From: Cohnella candidum
Lineage (GTDB): Bacteria > Bacillota > Bacilli > Paenibacillales > Paenibacillaceae
DNA length: 64,000 nt
Direction: 5' to 3'
Assembly: GCF_003713065.1 (NCBI RefSeq)
Contig: NZ_CP033433.1
Coordinates: 3,225,001-3,289,000 of the forward strand
A model generated the notes under the pieces. It was not told the DNA's origin and did no database searches. It saw nothing but the letters and a program-made list of their open reading frames with translations. The position numbers and the translations under genes are program-made. The stretch's first letter is position 1. Each line of letters opens with the position of its first letter. This document shows, piece by piece, positions 1 through 8,750 of the stretch.

Positions 1-24
1 ATTCGAAAAACGGCGTCATTCCGC

Positions 25-1527
25 TCACCGGATCGACTTCAACTCCCATATGTCCAGCGAAACGAGAGAAGCATTGCCCGATCGGGCAAACAGCTTGATT
101 CCCAGGCTGGAAGGGTCCGGGTAAATCCGGTTCGTGATCGTCCGTTCCCCGTCGTTGGCGAACAGCTCCACGGATGACCGGTCGAGGAACAGGTGCAGTT
201 TGATTCGTCCGTCGTCCATGGGGGCGATCGAAGTCTCGCTGATGCCTTTGTCGCCGATCCCCGAGCGGTTCCTGTCCATCGACAAAATGCCGCTGGCAGG
301 GCAATAGCGGACTTCGGTCCGTTCGGAATCGTCCTCCGAGCATCTCAGCAAAATGCCGAACTCGGCATCCTTCGACGCGGAAGCGTCGAACACCGCAATC
401 AGTTCCAAGGCCTCAGAACGGATGCCCGCCAACGGCACCTCGGCGCCTTCCGGGATCTGCTGCGCTTTAACCGCGTGATGGCCCCCCCTTAATTCCCGAA
501 GCTCCGGCACGGGAACCATTCGGATCTTCCCGCCTTCCGCCGGTTGGATTTCGCGAGGGATCGTAAGCGCTCCCATCCACCCGTCTCCTCTCTCCGGCAT
601 CGCGCTGCCCCAAATGTTCATCCATCCGAACAAGAGGCGTCTTCCGCGGTCGTCGAGGAACGTCTGAGGCGCGTAGAAATCGAAGCCGTAATCCAGCCTT
701 TCGGCGTGTTCGACGGATAATCGCCCCGTTTCATAATCGAAATCTCCGGAGAGGTACATCGTCTTCGTCTCACCCATGTTCATCGGAGAAATGACCAGCA
801 CATGGCGGTCCCCCTCCCCTAGCGGGAACAAGTCCGGGCACTCCCACATGTCGCCCATCGTGCCGTCGCTTTCGGCCGCCGGGCCGACGTATTCCCATTC
901 CCTCAGATTGAAAGAACGGTAGAACAAGGCTTTCCCGAAGCCGCCTTTGCCGAATCCGACGACCATGCACCAACAATCGCCGCGCTTCCATACTTTCGGA
1001 TCCCGAAAACCGAAGCCGTCCGGCTCCGGCGGGCCTTCGATCACGGGATTAAAGGCCGCTTTCTCGAAACGGATGCCGTCCGTGCTCGTCGCCAGGCATT
1101 GAACTTCCTCCGGCCTTCTGCCGTCCACATGGCCGGTATAGACCAGCGTAAATAGGCCGTCGTCGTCCACTGCGCTGCCGGACCAGCAGCCTCCGCCAAT
1201 GCCTTCCGTGACCCAGTCGTAGGTTTCAGAGGGCGCCAACGCGACGGGCAAGTGCTCCCATCGGATCAAATCCCGGCTTTTGGCGTGGCCCCAATGCATC
1301 GGACCCTGCTGCGGCCCGTACGGATCATGCTGGTAAAAGACGTGGTATTCGCCACGGTATTGGATCAATCCGTTGGGGTCGTTCATCCAGCCGGCAGGAG
1401 GCATGAAATGATAGTGCAAACGGAAACGGTCATTTTTCACGCCCAATGAGGGGTCCGACAAAGCCCGATTCGCCATTTCGATTCGCTCTTGATGCGAGAA
1501 TTGCGTCATGTCGATCATCTTCTCCAT
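25..1527 (-). CDS. GH32 sucrose/fructan hydrolase, cytoplasmic (ScrB-like)
   Basis: A 500-aa glycoside hydrolase family 32 enzyme. It would cleave terminal beta-fructosides such as sucrose, sucrose-6-phosphate or short fructans. The canonical motifs are present: WMNDPNG with nucleophile Asp50, FRDP around 174-177, and WEC with the acid/base Glu229. An N-terminal five-blade propeller is followed by a C-terminal beta-sandwich ending in a typical SSVELF motif. No signal peptide is visible, so it should act in the cytoplasm on imported sugar. It overlaps the 3' end of the upstream GH32 gene by 13 bp, which suggests translational coupling. An internal ATG at 1509 is an alternative start. It is the last visible gene of the operon. 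Substrate is inferred from family only. Confidence 0.93.
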   Translation of the reverse strand: MEKMIDMTQFSHQERIEMANRALSDPSLGVKNDRFRLHYHFMPPAGWMNDPNGLIQYRGEYHVFYQHDPYGPQQGPMHWGHAKSRDLIRWEHLPVALAPSETYDWVTEGIGGGCWSGSAVDDDGLFTLVYTGHVDGRRPEEVQCLATSTDGIRFEKAAFNPVIEGPPEPDGFGFRDPKVWKRGDCWCMVVGFGKGGFGKALFYRSFNLREWEYVGPAAESDGTMGDMWECPDLFPLGEGDRHVLVISPMNMGETKTMYLSGDFDYETGRLSVEHAERLDYGFDFYAPQTFLDDRGRRLLFGWMNIWGSAMPERGDGWMGALTIPREIQPAEGGKIRMVPVPELRELRGGHHAVKAQQIPEGAEVPLAGIRSEALELIAVFDASASKDAEFGILLRCSEDDSERTEVRYCPASGILSMDRNRSGIGDKGISETSIAPMDDGRIKLHLFLDRSSVELFANDGERTITNRIYPDPSSLGIKLFARSGNASLVSLDIWELKSIR

Positions 1528-2966
1528 ATCGATTTAATAGGATATACGCGCAAATTCCGAAATACGGCGGCGCCGCCGATGGCGAACAGCTCTAGTCCGG
1601 TGCTGCCGCCATTCGGGTAAATTAACGAGGTAAACGTCTGCAGCCCGTCATCGAAAAAAATCTCGACGCTCGATGCGTCGACGAATCCTCGCATCTTCAG
1701 CTCGTTTCCTTCGCGAATTCTCTCCGTTTCAAAACACTTGTCGAATTGGACCGGTTTACCGGATCGGCCGATGATATCCGAAAACCCGGACCGCGTCCGG
1801 TCCACGAAAAGCCGGTTGCCGCTCACGTAATATCCGGCTTCCGTCGCTTCGGACCCCGAAACGCGCATCCGTACGCCGAATTCCTCGACCTTTTCCCACT
1901 CGACGGTCATTTCGAACTCATAACAAGCGCCTTCGAACGCCAGCTTCCGCGTGCCGTCCGACACTTCAAGCCCGTTTGCCGTCCATGGGACCTCCCTCAG
2001 CTTCTTCAGCTCATCGATCGGTTCCTGAACCAAGCGCACGGTATCGCCTTCCGTCCGCAGGCGCAGCACTCTCGGAACGGACATCGCTCCCTTCCAAGGC
2101 GATGTCGGAACATGGAACGGATACTTCCAGTTGGACATCCAGCCCAGCCAGATCCGCCGCCCGTCCTGATCGGGAATATCCGAATAGGAAACCGCCGCGT
2201 AAAAATCCTGCCCGAAATCCGTCCAACGAACTTCCTCAGGGGGCAAATCGTTCACGAAGCGCTTGCCGTCGAAGCGACCAATAAAATATTGCGCGGTAGA
2301 GCCGTCCGTTTCGTCGTTGTCGCCGATGCTGACGTGCAACACCCACTTTCGGCGAGCCGGGTCCCCGTCCACATCCAGCGGGAACAGGTCCGGGCACTCC
2401 CACACGGCGGCGTGCGATCCCTGCCCTTCGCCGAACTCGCTTTCGAACGCCCAATCGATCAAATTCGGAGAACTGTAGAATTGCACACGTTTGTCTGCCG
2501 ACACCACCATGACCCACTTGCCGGTTTCGGGATGCCAAATGACCTTGGGGTCGCGGAAATCCTTCAATCCCGAATTCGGCAATACGGGGTTACCGTTGTA
2601 TTTGCGCCATGAACGTCCCCTGTCGCTACTGTAGGCGATGCTCTGAGACTGGACGCCGTTCTTGCAATGGGTGAAGATCGCGACCAACCCCGGTTTGCCG
2701 CCGAACAATCCGCTCGTGTCCTTCGCGTCCACGACGGCGCTGCCGGACCATGCGTCTCCCAGCTCATCCCTGTCGATCGCGAGCGGCAAATGCTCCCAAT
2801 AAACCAAATCCCGGCTGACGGCGTGACCCCACCGGCCGGTAAACTGATAGAACTGGTGGTACTCTCCCTCGAAGTAAACCATTCCGTTCGGATCGCTCAT
2901 GGGTCCCTCGGGGGGCGACAGGTGATATTGCAAGCGGTATGGCTCCGCGTACGTCTCCTGATGCAT
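1515..2966 (-). CDS. GH32 beta-fructosidase (levanase/inulinase-like), cytoplasmic
   Basis: A 483-aa GH32 enzyme closely related to the membrane-anchored GH32 at 15623-17485 but lacking its signal anchor and Ig-like domain. The nucleophile Asp25 sits in MSDPNG, where most family members have NDPNG. RDP is at 138-140 and the acid/base Glu190 lies in WECPDLF. The start has an excellent ribosome site (AAGGAGGAG, 5 bases before ATG). It follows a binding-protein gene in the same operon, so it probably hydrolyses imported fructo-oligosaccharides. The Asn-to-Ser change next to the nucleophile is shared by the paralogue, so it is unlikely to be a sequencing error. Confidence 0.92.
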   Translation of the reverse strand: MHQETYAEPYRLQYHLSPPEGPMSDPNGMVYFEGEYHQFYQFTGRWGHAVSRDLVYWEHLPLAIDRDELGDAWSGSAVVDAKDTSGLFGGKPGLVAIFTHCKNGVQSQSIAYSSDRGRSWRKYNGNPVLPNSGLKDFRDPKVIWHPETGKWVMVVSADKRVQFYSSPNLIDWAFESEFGEGQGSHAAVWECPDLFPLDVDGDPARRKWVLHVSIGDNDETDGSTAQYFIGRFDGKRFVNDLPPEEVRWTDFGQDFYAAVSYSDIPDQDGRRIWLGWMSNWKYPFHVPTSPWKGAMSVPRVLRLRTEGDTVRLVQEPIDELKKLREVPWTANGLEVSDGTRKLAFEGACYEFEMTVEWEKVEEFGVRMRVSGSEATEAGYYVSGNRLFVDRTRSGFSDIIGRSGKPVQFDKCFETERIREGNELKMRGFVDASSVEIFFDDGLQTFTSLIYPNGGSTGLELFAIGGAAVFRNLRVYPIKSIWRR

Positions 2967-3030
2967 CGGGCTCCTCCTTTCGGGAAAGGCCCGGATCGAT
3001 GGAAATACCGGTCCGGGCCTTCGTGTCCTT

Positions 3031-4431
3031 TTATTGGGTCAGCGTGATCTTAATGCCTTCCTCCAGCATGTTCTTCGCGTTCTGCGCGAACGTGCCGACC
3101 GGCGTGCCGTCTTTGATGCCCTTCATGACGACGCCGTTGGCGTCCCAATACTTCTCGACGCCGATCGGAGCGAACAGGATGTTGCTCGACAGCTTGTTGA
3201 TCAGATCCACTTTCTCCTGGCCGTAATTCTTGGCGTTCGCTTCCGCCGCGACTTTGGCTTCGTTGGCCGCCATCATTTTGATGAACGCCGCCGCGCCTTG
3301 CGGATTTTTGGAAGCCGTCGGGATCGCCCAGCCGGACAAGCCGCCCGGACCGACGTCCTGCGTGCCTTTCGGTCCGGTCGGTACCGGCACGAAGTCCAGC
3401 TCGTAGTCGCTCTTGAACACGGTGAAGCCCGCGAAGCCGTATTCGGCGGTCATGGCCAGCTTGCCGTTTTTGAACTCGCCGATAAAGTAGTCGCCTTCTT
3501 TGTCCTTGTCGATGAATTTGTCCTTCAGCAGCGCATCCTGGGCGAACTGCATCGCTTCTTTGACGTTCTCCGAATCGTAGTTCGTCGTGATGGAACCGTC
3601 ATCGTTGGAGGACAGCAGCGTTTTGCCGTTGGAGCCGACGTACAGCGCGTAACCGGCATCCCACCAGCCGAAGCCGAATTGATCGGTTTTGCCGTCGCCG
3701 TCGGTATCGGCCGTCAATTGCTTGGCCACCTCACGGAATGTATCCCAATTCCACTTGCCTTCTTTGTAATATTCGGAAGGCGTTTTCACTCCGTTGTTCG
3801 TGAACATCGTTTTGTTGTAATAAATCACGATAGGAGCCGCGGTGGAACCGACCGCGTACGGCTTGCCGCCGAACGAGAACGTTTTCGTGACGGCCGTGTT
3901 CCACAGCGGGTCGCCGAGGTCGATGTATTGATCGATCGGCTGCACGATTTTCTTGAGCGGGTAAACCGGGAAGTTCTGGTCGTTCGCCTGCGCGATATCC
4001 ACCTGGTCTCCCGCGTTGACCATGGAGATCAACGTCGACTTCTGGTCGCCCCACGGTACGGCAACGACGTTGACTTTGCCTCCCGTCGCTTTTTCGAACT
4101 CGGGGATCGTTTCCCAAACGGCGTCGTAAGCGTTCGGATTCGCCGCTTTGTTTTCGGCGTACTGTTCTTTCGAGGTGTGGTACAAGATCGTAATGTTGCC
4201 GTCGACTTTCGGCGCTTCCTCAGAGGCGGAAGGTGATGCCGACGCCGAGGCGCTGCCGGCAGGCGCGCTTGCGTCGGCGGAAGGCGAGCTATCCGCCGAG
4301 GCGCTGCCGGCAGGCGCGCTTGCGTCGGCGGAAGGCGAGCTATCCGATTTGCTGCCGCCGCAGCCGGATATGAGCAGCGTAAGAGACAGTACCGAAGCCA
4401 AGGCGATGCCGATAGATTTACGGTTTTTCAT
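3031..4431 (-). CDS. Sugar ABC transporter solute-binding lipoprotein
   Basis: A 466-aa family 1 type extracellular solute-binding protein. The N-terminus is a lipoprotein signal with lipobox LISGC around residue 24, so it should be tethered to the outer face of the membrane. A Ser/Ala/Pro-rich linker (about residues 28-70) contains a perfect in-frame 51-bp duplication. The mature domain (from about 78) has the usual MalE-like fold signatures. ATG at 4431 is chosen because AGGAGG lies 10 bases upstream; a TTG six bases earlier would be too close. It lies directly after a MalF/MalG permease pair and before two GH32 genes, so it likely delivers fructo-oligosaccharides to that pair. Confidence 0.92.
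   Translation of the reverse strand: MKNRKSIGIALASVLSLTLLISGCGGSKSDSSPSADASAPAGSASADSSPSADASAPAGSASASASPSASEEAPKVDGNITILYHTSKEQYAENKAANPNAYDAVWETIPEFEKATGGKVNVVAVPWGDQKSTLISMVNAGDQVDIAQANDQNFPVYPLKKIVQPIDQYIDLGDPLWNTAVTKTFSFGGKPYAVGSTAAPIVIYYNKTMFTNNGVKTPSEYYKEGKWNWDTFREVAKQLTADTDGDGKTDQFGFGWWDAGYALYVGSNGKTLLSSNDDGSITTNYDSENVKEAMQFAQDALLKDKFIDKDKEGDYFIGEFKNGKLAMTAEYGFAGFTVFKSDYELDFVPVPTGPKGTQDVGPGGLSGWAIPTASKNPQGAAAFIKMMAANEAKVAAEANAKNYGQEKVDLINKLSSNILFAPIGVEKYWDANGVVMKGIKDGTPVGTFAQNAKNMLEEGIKITLTQ
4244..4345 (-). repeat. Perfect 51-bp tandem duplication in lipoprotein linker
   Basis: Two identical adjacent 51-bp units (4244-4294 and 4295-4345) encode 17 residues each within the Ser/Ala/Pro linker of the binding lipoprotein. 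Because the unit is a multiple of three, a change in copy number would lengthen or shorten the linker without a frameshift. Confidence 0.95.
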
Positions 4432-4573
4432 GGACAATGATCCTCCTCAGGGTTCTGGCCGTTTCGATGATCTAAAGCATGACTCCCTTAAAACTTAACG
4501 AGACGGTATTTGCGCGAACGTGGAAGGCATCGCCTCCTTTCCGTGATGGTGGTGGGATTGGGATTCCTCCCGC

Positions 4574-5533
4574 TCACTTGATCCCTACATGCTCCACGCT
4601 GTCCGTGAAATATCGCTGCGTAACGAGGTATAGCACGAGGAGCGGCAGAATCGAGAGCAGCGCGCCGGCTTGGATTCGCGTCAGCACGACGAGCGGATCG
4701 CTGATCGTCTGCACGTTGACGACCGATTGCAGGTCGACCCTCAGCGACGACAAAGCGATGGCGAAATTTTTCTTGAGATTGCCCAGCCAAAGGTTGGAGA
4801 GGTAATATTCGTTCCAATGCCAGACGAAAGAGAACAGGAAGACGGTAATGACCGCGTTTTTGGCATTCGGCAGCATGATGCGGAAGAACGTCTTGAACGG
4901 GCCGTATCCGTCCACGTAAGCCGCGTCTTCCAATTCTTTGGGCATGCCGGCGAAAAACTGCCGGAAGATGAAAATGTACAGCCCCGACCGCAGTCCCATC
5001 GCGAACAGCGACGGCAGGTAGAAGGACGCGTATTTGCCGATCAGACTGATAGAGCCAGGCCCTCCCGTGACGGCGGACCACAGCTTCATCAAACCGAACG
5101 CGTCGAAATACTTCATGTCCGCGTACAGCGGAAGAATGATCGTCTGCACGGGTACGACCAGCGTCAGGATGACGAGGGCGAACAATACGTTCGAGAACGG
5201 AAACCGGAAGCGCGCGAATCCGTACGCGACGAAGGCGCAGGAGACGACGTCCAACAGCCCGCAGCCGACCCCGACGTACATGCTGTTCGCGAATGCGTCC
5301 CAGAAGTCCATGACGCGAAGCGTGTCGGTGAAATTTTGCAGCGAGAATGTTTTCGGAATCCAGATGACGCTGGGATCCGTTACCTCCTCCGGCCGCCGGA
5401 GCGCCATGCTGAGCATGTACAGAAGCGGATACAGCAGTTGATAAGCCAGAACGGCCAGAACCGCGTAGCGGATGGCGGAAACGATGGGGGTCCGAAGGCG
5501 TTTGTTCCAAATTCCCTGTAAGCGTGCATTCAA
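4574..5533 (-). CDS. Carbohydrate ABC transporter permease, MalG type
   Basis: A 319-aa inner-membrane permease with six predicted transmembrane segments and the cytoplasmic EAA loop (ELEDAAYVDGYGPFKTFFRI, about residues 210-230) that docks the ATPase. It ends in the MalG-like GIK tail. The start appears to be TTG at 5533, with a modest purine-rich site ahead. It forms a pair with the MalF-type permease just upstream (19-bp gap). No ATPase gene is in the locus; Firmicutes commonly share an MsmX-type ATPase encoded elsewhere, which is inferred here. Confidence 0.9.
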   Translation of the reverse strand: MNARLQGIWNKRLRTPIVSAIRYAVLAVLAYQLLYPLLYMLSMALRRPEEVTDPSVIWIPKTFSLQNFTDTLRVMDFWDAFANSMYVGVGCGLLDVVSCAFVAYGFARFRFPFSNVLFALVILTLVVPVQTIILPLYADMKYFDAFGLMKLWSAVTGGPGSISLIGKYASFYLPSLFAMGLRSGLYIFIFRQFFAGMPKELEDAAYVDGYGPFKTFFRIMLPNAKNAVITVFLFSFVWHWNEYYLSNLWLGNLKKNFAIALSSLRVDLQSVVNVQTISDPLVVLTRIQAGALLSILPLLVLYLVTQRYFTDSVEHVGIK

Positions 5534-5552
5534 ATCGGTTCACCGCTTTCGT

Positions 5553-6452
5553 TTAATCCTGGGAGTGGACGATCCGCTTTCTCAGCAGCAGATAGACGAT
5601 GCCGAGGAACAGTCCGATCGCCAGGCAATACAGCCAAGACAGCGCGCTGCTGTACCCGAACCGGACCTGGGAGAAGGCCGTATCGTAAATCATGAGGATG
5701 ACGCCGTTGCCATAATCCGTGAACGTGTCGATGATCGTATACACGATGTTGAGCAGCATGATCGGCGTGAGCATCGGCAGCGTGATTTTCCAGAACTGCT
5801 CCCACGGCCTCGCCCCTTCCACCGAAGAAGCCTCGTACAGATCCCCGGAAATCGCATGCAAGCCGGCCAGGAAGAGCAGCACCTGCACGCCGGAACGCCA
5901 GGTCAGGTCGAAGATCCTCGCGATCACGTTATTGAACACCTCGATCAGCTTCGGGCCGAAGCCGAGCTCCGTCAGCACTCCCTCGATCCCGCCCCCGCCG
6001 AACAGGTAGACGCTATCGACGCCGCCGCGCATGCCTTGCGAGAAGACGTCCTCCTTCAAAATGTCCATCAGGACGCCCGACGCGATGATCACCGGCAAGA
6101 ACGCGACGGCACGCATGAATCCCCTGCCGCGGAAATTGTTTTTCAACAGGACGGCGACGAACAAGGCGTAAACGAGAATGAGGGGTACCGCGTACAGGAT
6201 GTTGACGAACGAATTCGCCGCTTCCCGAATGAACTCGGGGTCTTTGAAAATGGCGTACCGGAAGTTCTCCCAACCGATAAACTTGCCCTTCAGCCCTGCC
6301 GGAGTCATCTCCATGTTGTGGAACGCGTATTTCAACGACGTCACGAGCGGCCCGGCGAAGAAGAGCACGAATCCGATCGCCCACGGCAGGATGAACAGCA
6401 GTCCGTATAGCTGCTTTTTTTTCGGATAGGGCATTGTCTGCAGTCTGAACAT
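5553..6452 (-). CDS. Carbohydrate ABC transporter permease, MalF type
   Basis: A 299-aa sugar permease with six predicted transmembrane helices and an EAA motif (LYEASSVEGARPWEQFWKI). The start at 6452 is chosen because a strong AGGGGGAAG site lies just upstream. A longer open frame continues about 70 codons further, but that part overlaps the DUF5696 gene and looks unlike protein. It pairs with the MalG-type permease downstream and the binding lipoprotein at 3031-4431. Confidence 0.91.
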   Translation of the reverse strand: MFRLQTMPYPKKKQLYGLLFILPWAIGFVLFFAGPLVTSLKYAFHNMEMTPAGLKGKFIGWENFRYAIFKDPEFIREAANSFVNILYAVPLILVYALFVAVLLKNNFRGRGFMRAVAFLPVIIASGVLMDILKEDVFSQGMRGGVDSVYLFGGGGIEGVLTELGFGPKLIEVFNNVIARIFDLTWRSGVQVLLFLAGLHAISGDLYEASSVEGARPWEQFWKITLPMLTPIMLLNIVYTIIDTFTDYGNGVILMIYDTAFSQVRFGYSSALSWLYCLAIGLFLGIVYLLLRKRIVHSQD

Positions 6453-6462
6453 GAGCTTCCCC

Positions 6463-8718
6463 CTAGCGGATCCGATAACCGTTCGGCTCGACAGGCTCGC
6501 CGTCCACCGTGGCGGTCTTATCCGTATAATTGACCGCTGCGGTTTTCCCGTTCGCGAAGACGGTCCGGTAAACCCCTTCGGCGATTTGGTCATGGTCGAC
6601 GATAGGCTGGCCCAGGATCGGCCGAAGAGCTTCGTCAAGTTCCCGGTATTCCGCGGCAACATCATCGAACCACGGTTCGAAACCGCCGCTGTACAGGCCG
6701 TCGAATTCCGTTCCGATGAGGCGGCTGCCGTCCCCCGCGACGAACCGGTACGCTGGAAAAGTGCCTGTCTCTATCAGCTTGAGCAAGTACGCCCGGGTAT
6801 TCCCCGCCAGATTGATCGGCTCGCTGTATGCCGGTATCAATCCGCTCAGCGCGATGCTATAGAAAGGGACCGAATCGTCCTCTACGTCGTAGCGGCTGGA
6901 ATAGAGCGGAACGTCCGTCACGTTCTCCGCGCTGGAGAACGCATACGCGTTCGCATGGTCGAACGAGAGGCCTTCGCTGCGCGAAGCGGCGGTTTTCAGG
7001 CTCTCTTCCCAAATGCGCCCGGTTTCGTTCTTGGAGAGCATCCGCTTCCGGAAATCGGAATAGACCATGGAGCCGATCGATTGGTAAGCGGTTCTTCCGA
7101 TGCCTTTCTTCCGCGCGGATTCGGAATACCGGCCTACCGCTTCCCGGACGGATTCCGGCTTCAGCAGGTACCACGGCCTTACATTCCGGTCCTTGGCACC
7201 CGTGCTGAGCAGGTAAGAACGAATGAGAGCCGGCGCGCGGCTGATGTTTTTGGCGGCATCCATGAATTTGTTAAAGCCGTTTCCGTTTTCGTACAGCTGG
7301 ACGGGATCGACCGCGGGGTAGAAGGCGACTCCCTTCTGTTTCAGATCCGACGCGAGCTTGCGGAAGGATTTGTTGCCGCCGAGCGCTGTTTCCGCATCCG
7401 GCGACGTCGGGACTTCGTCCTTCATCCCTCCGGAAGTCCAGCCTTCGTAACGGATGCCGATCGTTCGGATCCCTTTGCCGATTAACCGGTCCGTCATGCG
7501 GCGCAGATCGTCGAACGAAGTGAGCGCTTCGACGGTCGTGTAAGGAATACCGAGGAACGTATCCCGTTTCTTTACGCCGCCGATAATCTCAAGCATGAGC
7601 GGCAGCTGTCCGGCCTTCGGCCAATCGAACGGCTTCACGCCCTGCTCTTCCGTCAAATATTGGCGGTACCTTTCCGCCATGCCCGCGTAGTCGGCTTTAT
7701 CGCCGTTCAGAAAGTAGTAGCGGACTTCGAAAGGTTGACCGCCCGCGGTCGACGCAGAAGCACGGACGACCGTTTTCTCGTTCGCGGTTCCTTCCATCAG
7801 CACGTTCGTCTCGAATTCCAACAGGTTGAGATAACTCGAAACGGCATTATATTGGTTGTTTTTGCGGCTGACCGATGCGGTGATGCCCGCTTGGTACGAA
7901 CCTTTATGGATGACGGCGACGTAGGCGCTGGCGCCTCGTTTCAGGCCGAAAACCGGAATCCGGATGTCTTCCTTCGTCTCGTGCGCTTCCGGTCGGTCAA
8001 CCGCAAGGTCGCCGCCGTACACCCGGTCGTCGTAGCTTTTATACAAGCTTTTTCCGTTGTTGAAACGGATCAACGCTCCGCTGCCGTCCGGAACGAACAG
8101 ATACCCTTCATCCTTTAATCCGCCGGCCCCGAAGAACGGCAGCAGGTTCACGTTCACCAAGCGGTATTTGCCCTGCTGTTCGATGCGGTCGGCTGCAACC
8201 GTCGCAACGAAACCGTCGTCCTTCAGGCTGTATTGGACCGGGATGACGAAGCCGGCCTGCGGGAACTCGAAGTCGACTTCGATTCCGCTTGCGATCGGCT
8301 TCCAGGTGAACGTGCCGCTTTTGACGCTTCCCGTGAAATTGTTCAGTTGGAACGGTTTGTTCTGCGGATCCACGTAATCCAGCAGCAACTGCGCGTTCAA
8401 ATCCTGCTTCTTGACGCCCTTGGCGATGGAATCCGCGTCCCGGTCGACCGGATTGCTGGTCCACACGGCGCCCGACGCGAGGTCGGTGACCTTGATTTCC
8501 GCCGTGTCGGTGCGGAAATCAAGCGCCAGCCGCGACGTTCGAGCCGCCCGTACGACTTGCCCTGCTTGGCCGTGAACGGGAGCCGGCTTTACGGCTGCCG
8601 CTGCCGCGGATTTGACGGGTTCTTCCCGGTCGGTGCCGCCGAAGGCCCGTAACCCGAAGATGGCGGCGATCGCGATCCCTCCGGCAGCGATGGCCGCGAC
8701 GGTCCATTTCATGTTCAT
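6463..8718 (-). CDS. DUF5696 domain protein, membrane-anchored
   Basis: A 751-aa protein with one N-terminal membrane segment (about residues 5-24) and a large extracytoplasmic part matching what I recognise as DUF5696, a family of unknown function often seen in Paenibacillus sugar loci. The C-terminal half has alternating strand/helix segments that could form a TIM barrel, followed by a beta-rich tail, so a glycosidase-like activity is conceivable but unproven. ATG at 8718 has AGGAGG 8 bases upstream; the open frame extending to 9135 is a shadow of the upstream gene. It lies between two complete permease pairs. Confidence 0.78.
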   Translation of the reverse strand: MNMKWTVAAIAAGGIAIAAIFGLRAFGGTDREEPVKSAAAAAVKPAPVHGQAGQVVRAARTSRLALDFRTDTAEIKVTDLASGAVWTSNPVDRDADSIAKGVKKQDLNAQLLLDYVDPQNKPFQLNNFTGSVKSGTFTWKPIASGIEVDFEFPQAGFVIPVQYSLKDDGFVATVAADRIEQQGKYRLVNVNLLPFFGAGGLKDEGYLFVPDGSGALIRFNNGKSLYKSYDDRVYGGDLAVDRPEAHETKEDIRIPVFGLKRGASAYVAVIHKGSYQAGITASVSRKNNQYNAVSSYLNLLEFETNVLMEGTANEKTVVRASASTAGGQPFEVRYYFLNGDKADYAGMAERYRQYLTEEQGVKPFDWPKAGQLPLMLEIIGGVKKRDTFLGIPYTTVEALTSFDDLRRMTDRLIGKGIRTIGIRYEGWTSGGMKDEVPTSPDAETALGGNKSFRKLASDLKQKGVAFYPAVDPVQLYENGNGFNKFMDAAKNISRAPALIRSYLLSTGAKDRNVRPWYLLKPESVREAVGRYSESARKKGIGRTAYQSIGSMVYSDFRKRMLSKNETGRIWEESLKTAASRSEGLSFDHANAYAFSSAENVTDVPLYSSRYDVEDDSVPFYSIALSGLIPAYSEPINLAGNTRAYLLKLIETGTFPAYRFVAGDGSRLIGTEFDGLYSGGFEPWFDDVAAEYRELDEALRPILGQPIVDHDQIAEGVYRTVFANGKTAAVNYTDKTATVDGEPVEPNGYRIR

Positions 8719-8750
8719 CGCGCGTCCCTCCTTTCTGGTTGCGATGGATC

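Noticed and set aside
3034-4236. 400-codon plus-strand frame opposite the binding lipoprotein
   Set aside because: Antisense shadow; no start signal and strongly Arg/Asp-biased composition.
4499-4534. 11-codon leader-like frame after AAAGGAGG between permease and binding-protein genes
   Set aside because: Only two bases separate the ribosome site from the ATG, and no regulatory hairpin was found that it could control.
4488-5543. 351-codon minus-strand frame overlapping the MalG-type permease
   Set aside because: Alternative frame of the permease gene; Arg/His-rich translation without membrane helices.
6453-6665. 71-codon N-terminal extension of the MalF-type permease
   Set aside because: It overlaps the DUF5696 coding sequence and lacks the hydrophobic pattern of a permease; ATG at 6452 has a strong site.
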